Assembly: GCF_901000735.1 (NCBI RefSeq) | Contig: NC_081545.1 | Location: 27,991,513-28,055,512 of the forward strand | Length of the DNA stretch: 64,000 nucleotides | Source: Corylus avellana | Lineage: Eukaryota > Streptophyta > Magnoliopsida > Fagales > Betulaceae | Reading direction: 5' to 3' | Part shown: one piece after another, positions 1 to 9,132 of the stretch | Layout: the number at the start of each line of letters is the position of its first letter | Position numbering within the stretch: position 1 is the stretch's first letter | Notes under the pieces: generated by a model | What the model saw: only the letters and a program-made list of their open reading frames with translations | Database searches by the model: none | Told to the model about the DNA's origin: nothing | Made by a program: the position numbers and the translations under genes

Positions 1-219
1 CCAGGGGGTTATTTAGTATTTACCCCTTAAAAAAATACAATTCTTTCTTCATTGTCTGCCACTCAAGGTCTGCCACGTCAATTTGAAAATTTTTCTAAGT
101 TCATTTGTTTGGCTCTCTACCCACTCACTCTATATTTTCTATACTCTATATATATATATATATATATATACATACACTCTCTCTCTCTCTCTATACTATA
201 TATATATATATATACATAC

Positions 220-268
<49 letters not shown>

Positions 269-653
269 GAGAACCCCTACTATCAGGTCCTTGTGTAAAC
301 CAGCCATTTTAAAGCATCCAATCACCATTTGACACGTCATCAATTTAAGAAAGAGAGAGAGAGAGAGTGTATATATATGAGAACCCCTACTATCAGGTCC
401 TTGTGTAAACCAACCATTTTAAAGCATCCAATCACCATTTGCACGTCATCAATTTAAGAAAAATGAAAAAAATGAAAGTAAGAACGAACACAGTAAATCA
501 AAATGAGAAAAAGAACAGAAACACGCATGGCCGGTCAATTATTGATTGGGGGCAGTAAAAATGGGGTTTTAAGGCTCATCCTGATATAAGTTCAACTCTC
601 TCTATATATATAGATGATTTTAAAAAAGGGAAAATAGAGAATGATGGGGAATA
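1..653. repeat. AT/CT microsatellites and a 110-bp tandem repeat left of CACTA element A
   Basis: No gene is seen. Alternating (TA)n and (CT)n tracts fill about 140-270. A unit beginning at the ATATATGAGAACCCC stretch occurs at about 261-350 and again at about 371-460, exactly 110 bp apart. The copies differ by a few substitutions and a 1-bp indel. A (GA)n run separates them. The last three bases, ATA (651-653), flank the CACTA terminus. Confidence 0.75.
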
Positions 654-690
654 CACTACAAAAAACAAAATTTTTATTGACATAGGTTTA

Positions 691-1345
691 CTGACGTGTC
701 AGGTCGTCTGACACGTCAGTAAACCCTCCTGACGGGGCTATCCTGATGTGTTTCGGTCGTGAAGAATGTGGGTGTCAGGAAATGGGAATTCCTGACGTGT
801 CATTTTTGGCACGTCAGGAATTACTGACGTGCTAAATACAACACGTCAAGAAATTTTGACGTGTTCAATTTAACACGTCAAAAATAATTCCTGACGTGTC
901 AATTGCTGACACGTCAGTAATTACTGACGTGTTATTTGTTGACACGTTAGGAAATTTTTTGACGTGCCAGAATGGCGCGTGAGGAATTTTCTGACGTGTC
1001 AAAATTGACAAGTCAGAAAATTCCTCATGTGTCAAAAACTGGCACGTCAAGAATTACTGACGTGTCAATTTTTGACACGTCAGGAAATTCCTCACGTGTC
1101 AACCACTGACACGTGAGGAATTACTGACGTGTTAGTGGTTGACACGTCAGTAATTCTTGACGTGTCAATTTTTGGCACGTCAAGAATTACTGACGTGTCA
1201 ATAACTAACACGTCAGTAATTATTGACGTGTCAAAAATTGACACGTCAATAATTTGGTTCAAAACGAACCAAATTTGCCTACGTGTCAAATTACGACACG
1301 TCAGTAATTACTGACGTGTCAGAAATTGACACGTCGGCAAATTTG
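691..1345. repeat. Subterminal dyad array of CACTA element A (TGACGTGTCA / TGACACGTCA)
   Basis: About thirty copies of TGACGTGTCA and its complement, exact or with one or two changes, alternate orientation with 4-15 bp AT-rich spacers and so form consecutive imperfect palindromes. In En/Spm elements such subterminal repeats are binding sites for the TNPA/TNP1-type protein, and I infer that role here. The motif contains the ACGT core of plant bZIP sites. Open reading frames across this array are artefacts of the repeat. Confidence 0.85.
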
Positions 1346-1521
1346 GTTCGTTTTGAATTTTTTTTTCCCTCCCCCTCTATATTTTTTGTGATTTATTTCA
1401 GGACTATACCCGAATTTTGTGTTACGGTTCACCTGATATTCAATCTATCCATCAAATCCATGCAAATAATATACAATTTTTCCATCAAATAACATACATC
1501 ATATCCATTAACATCAATCAC

Positions 1522-1895
1522 AAACTATCCACCAAAACTAACTTCAACACACCATAATGACACAAATAACATAATATATATACACCAATCACAAACTATC
1601 TACCAAAACTAACTTCAACACACCAAAATGACACAAATAACATAATATACACCAATCACAAACTATCCACCAAAACTAACTTCAACACACAAAAATGACG
1701 CAAATAACATAATATATACCAATCACAAACTATCCACCAAAACTAACTTTAACACACACAAAATGGCACATACTAACACAATATACACCAATAACAAACT
1801 ATCCACCAAAACAAACTTCAACACACCAAAAATGTCACATACTAACATAATATACACCAATCACAAATACAATTACACCAACTTATACACAACTG
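1522..1895. repeat. Minisatellite, about 65-bp unit, 3' of the TNP1 gene in element A
   Basis: About five to six tandem units are built around CACAAACTATCCACCAAAAC, followed by TAACTTCAACACACC and an ACATAATATACACCAAT block, with small indels between units. The same minisatellite, in the opposite orientation, lies in element C at about 16796-17150, again just beyond the TNP1 stop codon. Confidence 0.85.
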
Positions 1896-1921
1896 TGAAT
1901 AGCCTCAAATTCTCAACCAGA

Positions 1922-4071
1922 CTATCGATCATTGACATCCACAGCATCCTCTCGACGATGTCCATTACCTGCAAATGATAAAACAAACAATATTCACCAA
2001 TAAAACAACCACCAAACAAATAAAATCCACTAACGGCAGATGATAATACAAACAATCGTTGAGCCCGAATACAAACAATCACGTCGGTAAAGTGAAAGAA
2101 AAATGTCCGAATATTCACCTAACTCAATTGTTAATTATTCCACAGTAAATGATATAACTAAAATAGGTAAAACGGTGAAGTTAGCAGAAAATTCATATAA
2201 AAAAAAAATTGAAAAAAATTAAGTCAATATATATATGCATGGTCACAGAGCAATCAATAATATATAGACATGAGAAAATGAACTTCGTTTTTCCCATGAC
2301 AATTATGTGAGACATATGATCTTCTTCTTTTTTCCATTGCAATTATAGAACTTCCATATAAGTTATTAATGTTGGGGGTTCAATGGAAGAGATGATAAAC
2401 ACAAAGGAAAAGCACCCTCTCTAGCATTGAGTGCATTTATATCTATTTATATTTAGAGTTACAAAATTAAGTTTATGAAGAACTGGTCTTGATGATATTG
2501 ATATGCATGTATTGCTTCGTGCCATGCAGTTATATCCATTTATACGTGCATGAATAACTCTAAATAATTATCTCAACCAACACTATTTCATACTAGACCA
2601 AATTGAAGCCAACAATTTGAATTATATTTATAATGCATGCAGCATAATACAAATAAACACTTCAAATGCAAAACCCTAACCCACATCCATCACCAAACCA
2701 ACCATGATATATAAACCAAATTTAAGCAATATTTACAACATCATTAATTATTTAGAATGACTACAACATATCCAAATTCTAAATATATATATAGGGACAG
2801 TTATAAAACTAAATTGACTATTAAAAAAAGTCAGTACCTGATCCACTGTCGACCGACGATCGCACCATGCAAAGGGTGGGGAAGCATTGTCTGGTGGGGT
2901 GTGAAACCGGATCATTTCCTCAAGTTGGCGAAAACGGGCGTCAAACCTTGCCTGACGTTCAGCCTCCTGTTCAGCTGCCTGTCGCGCTACCCGCGCATTG
3001 TTCTCAGCCATCTGCTCCGCCACTTGCTGGGCTACCCGCGCATTGTTCTCGGCCAACAACGCATCCATCTCTTCCTTGTGCTTCGCCCTCTCCGCGTCAA
3101 GCGCTCTATCAAGTGTGTCTTGTGATATCGTGGAGTACCTGACGTTTCCTGACCGTGCCTGTGACGGTGTATAGTATGAGTGTATGGTCCCCCGCACAGG
3201 CAGAATATTTGGTCCGGCCATCCGAACCCTACCGGCATACTCAGGCTTATTTCCCATTGCCTGGGCGAATGCGTCGTTTGGCGCCCACCTGACCGTTCCC
3301 TCTGTGATGCTAGACGATGCTGCAGGGTCGGTGGGTATAAGCTCATTCATCTTTTCCTGAATGTCACATTAATTATTGAGTCAGTGGGTCGCACAACTGT
3401 TAATCGCAAATAATTTATCAAATATACAAGCAAAACAACATATGAAAAGTGAATAGCATACACATCTCTCCTTCACAATATCATTCGGATATCCACCGCC
3501 CTTCTTCGTGTGTGACTTGACATAATTTTGTGCACGAGTAGGTTGATGGCCCAAACGTTCAGCCTGCATTTAAAATAGGACATACATTTATTTTTAAATA
3601 TATCAAATGATATAATGTTAGATATATATAGGATAAATTACACACGTACCTCCTCATGTGTCAACCTGGCATAGCTCATTGATCCGGTGCAATGTGGTGA
3701 ATCATTTAATGCTCGCAAGCTCTTCATTTTCGCCGCATACTCCTACACAGTTAACACTTTTAATATGTTAATACCAATACAATTACAATAAATGACAGTA
3801 CACAACACTAAGAATTTAACTCATGACCTACCCTATTTTCCTGGGTACACCATCTCTCCAATAAGATATCCAGGTCGACGGCATTGTACTCGCCTAGCGT
3901 CTGTCCCCCCAATCTTGCCCGTATAGTGTCCGGCGTATCTTCCTCCGTAATGGCACAAATTTTTTTTAGATCGTGCCTCCAAGTCCGCAGCTTGGAGCCC
4001 ATATCCTTAAATGCTTCATTTTTTACTGCTTCCAAGTTGTACTCGGGTGGAACGTAAAAGTATGCCTGCAC
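1922..4071 (-). pseudogene. TNP1-like transposase (Ptta/En/Spm family) of element A, frameshifted and 5' truncated
   Basis: Exons are recognised by homology to element C. They lie at about 4069-3831 (YFYVPPEYNLEAVKNEAF, then the KKICAITEEDTPDTIRARLGG block), 3745-3664, 3567-3467 (AERLGHQPTRAQNYVKSHTK), 3350-2840 and 1968-1922 (ending GHRREDAMDVNDR, stop). The 3350-2840 exon encodes a charged coiled coil containing two imperfect copies of AENNARVAQQVAEQM. Compared with C, one base is missing around 2869 (TTTGCATGG against GTTGCGATGG). This shifts the frame before the last splice site, so the product is broken. The 5' exons are lost at the gap. In En/Spm elements this family is the DNA-binding partner of the catalytic TNPD. 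The plus-strand ORFs here are shadows. Confidence 0.82.
2125..2740. other. Long intron region of the element A TNP1 gene
   Basis: AT-rich sequence between the coiled-coil exon and the terminal exon. It matches the corresponding interval in C (about 15870-16690) in reverse orientation, including the blocks CACCCTCTCTAGCATTGAGT and TCTCATGTCTATATATTATT. Nothing independent of the transposon is seen. Confidence 0.6.
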
Positions 4072-4137
4072 AAGTTCAACATTGATAAATTAAAAAAAAA
4101 CATAAAATATGTGTATATGCATTTACTTACTAAACAC

Positions 4138-4237
4138 NNNNNNNNNNNNNNNNNNNNNNNNNNNNNNNNNNNNNNNNNNNNNNNNNNNNNNNNNNNNNNN
4201 NNNNNNNNNNNNNNNNNNNNNNNNNNNNNNNNNNNNN
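4138..4237. other. Assembly gap (100 N)
   Basis: A run of exactly 100 N, the usual placeholder for a gap of unknown size. It joins the inside of element A to the inside of element B, so adjacency of the two is not proven. Confidence 0.99.
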
Positions 4238-4239
4238 TA

Positions 4240-4893
4240 ATTGGCACAATACTAGACATTAAGGGAAAAACGAAGGACAACCTTAAAGCTCGTAAAAACT
4301 TGCAAGAAATGGGTTTGAGACCAGCACTTCATCCTTTCACAGGTGATAATGGAAGAATCTATATGCCTCATGCTTGCCATACGATGTCAAAAGAGGATAA
4401 AATTAGTTTCTTAAAAGTGCTTCGAAATATAAGGGTGCCAGACGGATATGCCTCAAACATTTTCAGATGTGCAAAACTTAAGGACCGGACATTATCGGGT
4501 TTGAAGAGTCATGACAATCACGTATTGATGCAACAGTTTCTCCCGATTGCATTGCGTGGATCACTGCCCGGTAACGTGGTTAAACCGCTAGTTGAGTTAT
4601 CTGCATTCTTCAGGGGCATATGTTCAACGGTGTTGACCCAAGAGGATATGGCCCGACTTGAGGCTGGGATCTATATCACTCTGTGCAAGATTTGTCATGA
4701 GATCTATATCATGAGATCCATCCACTTAGATCTGCCTATGTTTCAACAAGATTTGTCAAGAAACTTAATTGGTTTCGTGGGAATTTCTGTAACGGTGGTG
4801 ATCATGGATAATATGAATGCGACATTAATCTCTCGGGATAATACCCTATCTAATTACACCAATACTAAGCCGCCATGTATTTACATAGTTTAA
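4240..4893 (+). pseudogene. TNP2/TNPD-type CACTA transposase, C-terminal fragment (DUF4218 region)
   Basis: The frame opens out of the gap with IGTILDIKGKTKDNLKAR and continues through YMPHACHTMSKEDKISFLK, a GLKSHDNHVLMQQFLPIALR block and PLVELSAFFRGICSTVLTQE. These match the conserved region C-terminal to the catalytic domain in plant CACTA TNP2-type proteins (DUF4218). In the family the SHDxHVLMQQ-LP-ALR block is followed by a conserved LCKLEMIFPPSFFD-like block. Here, after LCKI (about 4690), the sequence diverges into unrelated residues, so the C-terminus looks rearranged. The catalytic DDE part would lie in or before the gap. It is non-functional as it stands. Confidence 0.8.
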
Positions 4894-5480
4894 TTCCAGG
4901 AAATTCGTGTTCCTTTCCTAAAACGTTTCATGAGGTTTTCAAAAGAGTTTTCGCGGAGGGAGGGATAATCTACTGCTTGAAGAGGAAAATTCCTTTTGTT
5001 GCAGTCCAGAAAATCAATTATCAATATCCCAAAGCAATTGTAAGTATTTTGGTTTAAAATGAAAAGGAAAATACACTTTTTTTTAAAAAAAAAAAAACTT
5101 GAATGAAATTTTTTTAAAAAGCTATTTCTTTCGGAATATAAAAGGCTTTACTTCCCGACACAGTTTGATACAGGCTCTAAAGCCTTGAGTTCAGAAGTAT
5201 TGAACGTGCCCTACAACTGGGGGGGGGGCAGTTGAAATTCAGTAGCCGGTTGGGTCAGTAAGGGACATTCCCATGCGAAAATTGGATTTTTTTGCTCAGG
5301 CGTTCCTCCTATCAGCCCTAAGCATGACCCAATACCTTCGTTCCCTTTACTTTACTTTATTCAAATTAATTTCTTCTATACTTTTGCATCGGGACTTTAA
5401 TTTATTCTGCTTCCAAGTCGTTGCCCATGCTGCCCATCACTCCAATATTATCATATATATATATACTACTAGTTGTGGAT
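4894..5480. other. Intergenic segment between TNPD fragment and TNP1 gene in element B; atypical composition near 5150-5340
   Basis: No recognisable coding sequence. Part of it (about 5150-5340) is less AT-rich than its surroundings, carries a run of nine G at about 5221-5229, and lacks the simple repeats typical of nearby DNA. The ORF at 5273 resembles nothing I recognise and merges into the B TNP1 exon by chance. Confidence 0.4.
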
Positions 5481-5489
5481 TGTGGATTA

Positions 5490-8229
5490 GTGAGACGCAG
5501 GAGGTTGCTATGCTTATGATGCAGCAATCAGGGTATCGACCCATACTTCCACAGCATGTGGAAGGACATATACCTGCGACAGGCGATTATGACCCCGACA
5601 TTCCCGGCCCTTCGAGTGATACGTTCACAGGTGGTCTCGGATACCCAGGCGTTCCGACAGGCCTTACCCAGTTCGGGTATCGGTATGACCCTACTACTCG
5701 CGCCTCCGACGAATCACAACGTATGCCATCCATGGGGCCCACATCGACACAAGTTGGTTTATTGCCGCACGGGTATTCTGATCACCGTCATCCACACAGC
5801 AGCGCATGTGTGGATGACAGTGAGACCTAGGTCCCCGATGACATGCATGATGGGACAGCTGACCCTACTTGGCCAGCATTGACTGTCGACCAGGTTCGCA
5901 TAATAGGTATGTATGTATGCTATTTTGAACCATAAATATGTACATTTGTACGCATAATGGTACATGTGGTAATTAAGTTTACAAATTCAAATAATATATG
6001 TTTAACCATTTGTGTGTTAATATATACTTTATCATCGCAGATAGCGAGAATAACTTTGAAGTGTTGACCGTAAGTGACTCGCACAAGTTGTGGGATATTC
6101 CTGAGGGAAAAAGGGTCGTCATGGAGTATAATGGCGCGTGGCAGCCCGTAGGACAAAGCGACAAAAAATTTAGACGGATGATGGGCAAGACTTGCAAGGC
6201 CGGGTCTTTTATCAGGCTATCCGACGACTGGAAGGATGTACCATGACAATCCAAGGAGGATTTATTTGATTCACTGATGGTAAGTATTGTAGATTAGATG
6301 TTCTTCATTTATGATATGGACATATATTAATATTAAATTAGGATTTGTATATTAAATTTGTATATTAAATTTGGTAAAACAATCAGTGTTTTGATACCCT
6401 ATTTTTTAATTAATGTAGAATTACTTCTACATCATGCCTGGGTCGAATATGAAGGAAATTAAAAAAGACGCTTTCAGAAACATGTGCGAGAAGCAGAAAC
6501 TTTTGAGGCACAAGTTAAGGCAAAAGCTTATGATTCAAGTGGATGACACTCCTCCGACCATGTTGGCAAGGGTGGGCGCGATCACCACAAAGTACAACCC
6601 CATAGACGTGGAAATATTGGTGGTGAAATGGTGTAATCCCGCTTATCAAGTAGGTCACTTCAAACTATATTTGTTTTGTTAGTTGTAATTGTTCGGTGGT
6701 TTAGCTATAAATAACGTCTACATATTGTGTTCGTAGGCTTTTTGTGCGCACATGAAAGAAATACGAGCACTGAATGAAACGCCACACTACACCGGATCGA
6801 AGAGCTATGCAAGGGTGGCATATGAGGATGTATTACTATAACTTACCATAACTATATATATATGTCATATACTGCGTAGTGTATATATGAACGTTTCATT
6901 GATGGTTTAAACTTATTGCAGGTACTTAATACGGGCAAGGCTCCTACGCGAGCCAAGCCTTATATCAAGACTCATAAAAAGAAAGATGGTAGTTGCCCAA
7001 ATCCGGTGACAGCAGCTCGAATTGTAAGTGGCAGACACATTGTCTTGAATTTTTATTTATGTATTAACTTATTGAGTCTTAACAATTATATATATAACAA
7101 TGCTCACGTACATGCACGGATGGAAGAGTTATCAGAAAATGACCCTGCTGAGAACGTCGTAGATGGGCCCCAAGACACGATTAAATGGACACCGGATGAC
7201 GCGTATGCTTAGGCGCACGACAATAAGGCTGAGTATGCGGGTCGTGTACGAGGGGTTAGTTAAAATATTTTGCCTGCACGTGGCACCATCCACTCGTACT
7301 ATACACCGTCCCAAACACGGTTGCAGAACCATGGTGGGATGGTCTCGCGTGAAGAATTGGAAAGAGCCATTCAAGCGGAGAGGGAAAAGCACATAGAGCA
7401 AATGGATGCGAGGCTAGCGCAGATGGCTGACCAGATGGCTGCTCAGATGGCGGCGTATGAGGCTCGGATTCGCAACCTTGAGGGGTCAAGACAGATGGGG
7501 TCCGAGCCGGAGGTGACGACTTTCAAGAATTTGCAAGATGCAGAATCCCCAGCCCGAGTGGTTGTGAGATCCTCAGTTGATAGCCGATCAGGTAACAATA
7601 TATTCTTATTGTTTTTATTTGAGTAACACGATTATCTTACGAGATGAATATCATTTTAAGGGCTAAATAAATTGTAGTCATATCTAACATAATTGTATTT
7701 AACACAATTGCAACATAATTTGCATGTGTAGATGACGTAAGAATAGAAGCTGAAGGCGACGATCAGAACGAAATCCTACACCAGACACAGGCTGGACAGA
7801 AGTCTCGTTTGTCTAAACGATATACCCGTCGTTCAGGCACCCCGTGAGTATATATATATAAACTCAAAATACTCTACTTTGCTGTTCCTGGTTGGTTTGG
7901 TTGTGATTGGAGCTTTGCATATATAGTTAATCTTACTATATTTGTTGAAGTCGCCTCATTGAATGAAATGTATATGTACATATATATGTATGTGTTTATG
8001 TATGTCGTGCAAATATGTATGTCGAGGTTATTATGTGACAATAATTCAATTGTTAATTTTATCACTTACTTGGACATTGCTTATCTATTAGGAGTTCATA
8101 ATATTATATTTCAAATGTTAATTAACTGATTGATTGTTTGTTTTATTATTTGCAGTTAGTGCGGAGAAGTCGGAAGATAATGGTCATCATGATGTTAATT
8201 TGGCTTTGGGCGAAGTAGTGTTTGTTTAA
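5490..8229 (+). pseudogene. TNP1-like transposase (Ptta/En/Spm family) of element B, three in-frame stops
   Basis: Exon-like blocks are collinear with C: about 5490-5829 (SGYRPILPQHVEGHIPATGD), 6042-6270 (RVVMEYNGAWQPVGQSDKKF), 6419-6648 (the DDTPPTMLARVGAITTKYNP block), 6737-6830 (LNETPHYTGSKSYARVAYED), 6922-7023 (KAPTRAKPYIKTHKKKDGSC), 7119-7591 (coiled coil), 7731-7843, and 8161-8229 ending ...ALGEVVFV stop. The last junction needs the acceptor after TTAG at about 8160, because the nearer acceptor would give an immediate stop. In-frame stops occur at 6244-6246 (TGA), 7210-7212 (TAG) and 7261-7263 (TAA) inside otherwise conserved blocks. The first exon start is unclear. It is the expected DNA-binding partner of TNPD, here inactive. 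Confidence 0.78.
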
Positions 8230-8234
8230 GGATA

Positions 8235-8575
8235 TTTGGTATTTGTCCATAACCTTAGTGTTGGATTATTTAATGTTGGAGTATTTGTGTATATATTTAA
8301 TGTAGGATTATTTGTGGCAGTTGGATTGTGGATAGTTGAATTGAATTGTGGTATTTGTGGATAGTTTGATTGTTAATTGAATTGAATTGTGGTATTTGTG
8401 GATAGTTGGATTGTTAATTGAATTCAATTGTGGTATTTGTGGATAGTTGGATAGTTGAATTGAATTGTGGATAGTTGGATAGTTGAATTGTTATTTGAAT
8501 TGTGGATATAGTTTGGATTGTGGTATTTGTGATAGTTGGATTGATAGTTTGGATTGTGGTATATGTGACTCGTAT
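8235..8575. repeat. Minisatellite 3' of the element B TNP1 gene
   Basis: Tandem, irregular repeats of about 55-70 bp are made from GTGGTATTTGTGGATAGTTG, GATTGTTAATTGAATT and GAATTGTGG blocks. It starts immediately after the TNP1 stop codon and runs up to the subterminal array, the same position as the unrelated minisatellite in A and C. Confidence 0.75.
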
Positions 8576-8654
8576 ATCAGGTTACCAATTGAATTGTGGA
8601 TACAACGTATGAGCCGAGAAAATTGAAAAAAAAAAAAAAAAAATTCCCCAGTCA

Positions 8655-9090
8655 AATTTGGTAACGTGTGAAGATTACACCACGTTACCATTTGGTAACG
8701 TGGCATAATTTGCCACATTACTAAGCATGGTAACGTAGAAGATTACACCACGTTACCATTTGGTAACGTGGCATAATTTGCCACATTACTAAGCATGGTA
8801 ACGTGGCATAATCTGCCACGTTACCATATGTTCTAACGTGTCAAATAGTGCCACGTTACCACATATGGTAACGTGGCAGTTGTCTGACACGTTACCATAT
8901 ATGGTAACGTGGCAGGTTCTAGCACGTTACCATTTCGTAACGTGCGAGAATATACACGTTACAAAATTTATTGTAACGTGTTATTGTTTAACACGTTACC
9001 AAATTGTAACGTGTCAGAATCTGACACGTTACTAAATTTAATTTAGTCACGACTACTTTCACAACACGTCAAACACGTTACTATTAACAC
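8655..9090. repeat. Subterminal dyad array of CACTA element B (GGTAACGTGG / CCACGTTACC)
   Basis: Alternating forward and reverse copies of TGGTAACGTGGCA with short spacers form consecutive palindromes, for example GGTAACGTGGCATAATCTGC followed by CACGTTACCA. A block of about 70 bp is duplicated (about 8690-8760 and 8760-8830). The motif differs from that of A and C but shares the ACGTG core and the dyad layout. By analogy with En/Spm, these are probably transposase-binding sites. Confidence 0.82.
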
Positions 9091-9132
9091 GTTACTAATG
9101 GATCGTAACTAAAAAATTAAATTGTTGTAGTG

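Larger units (their letters stand above)
654..4137 (-). mobile_element. CACTA (En/Spm) transposon A, 3' half in reverse orientation, truncated by a gap
   Basis: The terminus reads CACTACAAAAAACAAAA from 654. It is followed by a subterminal array of TGACGTGTCA dyads (691-1345), a minisatellite (1522-1895) and a TNP1-like gene on the minus strand. The first 150 bases are homologous to the reverse complement of the right end of element C (17856 downwards), so 654 is the 3' end of the element and it lies inverted relative to C. Homology to C continues to the gap at 4138, roughly 90% by eye. The flanks of A and C are unrelated, so they are separate insertions rather than alleles. The 5' half (TNPD/TNP2 side) is not seen. 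Confidence 0.88.
4238..9132 (+). mobile_element. CACTA transposon B, 3' half, different family from A and C
   Basis: The right terminus ends ...TTGTTGTAGTG at 9132, which is CACTACAACAA when read inward, followed by ATA (9133-9135). Going inward there is a subterminal array of GGTAACGTGG dyads (8655-9090), a minisatellite (about 8235-8575), a TNP1-like gene (about 5490-8229) and a TNPD/TNP2 C-terminal fragment (4240 to about 4700). This is the normal CACTA order, TNPD before TNP1. The left half is absent or in the gap. The terminus and repeat motif differ from those of A and C, so it is a separate family. Confidence 0.85.

Noticed and set aside
865..1314. Overlapping ORFs with repeated DTS.I.DVS motifs on both strands (also 17322-17811)
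   Set aside because: They are translations of the palindromic TGACGTGTCA array. The repeat unit creates open frames on both strands; no real protein is implied.
691..1345. CRISPR-like regular repeat array
   Set aside because: Repeats are 10 bp dyads alternating in orientation with short AT spacers inside a CACTA terminus in a plant genome. No unique spacers of constant length and no cas genes.
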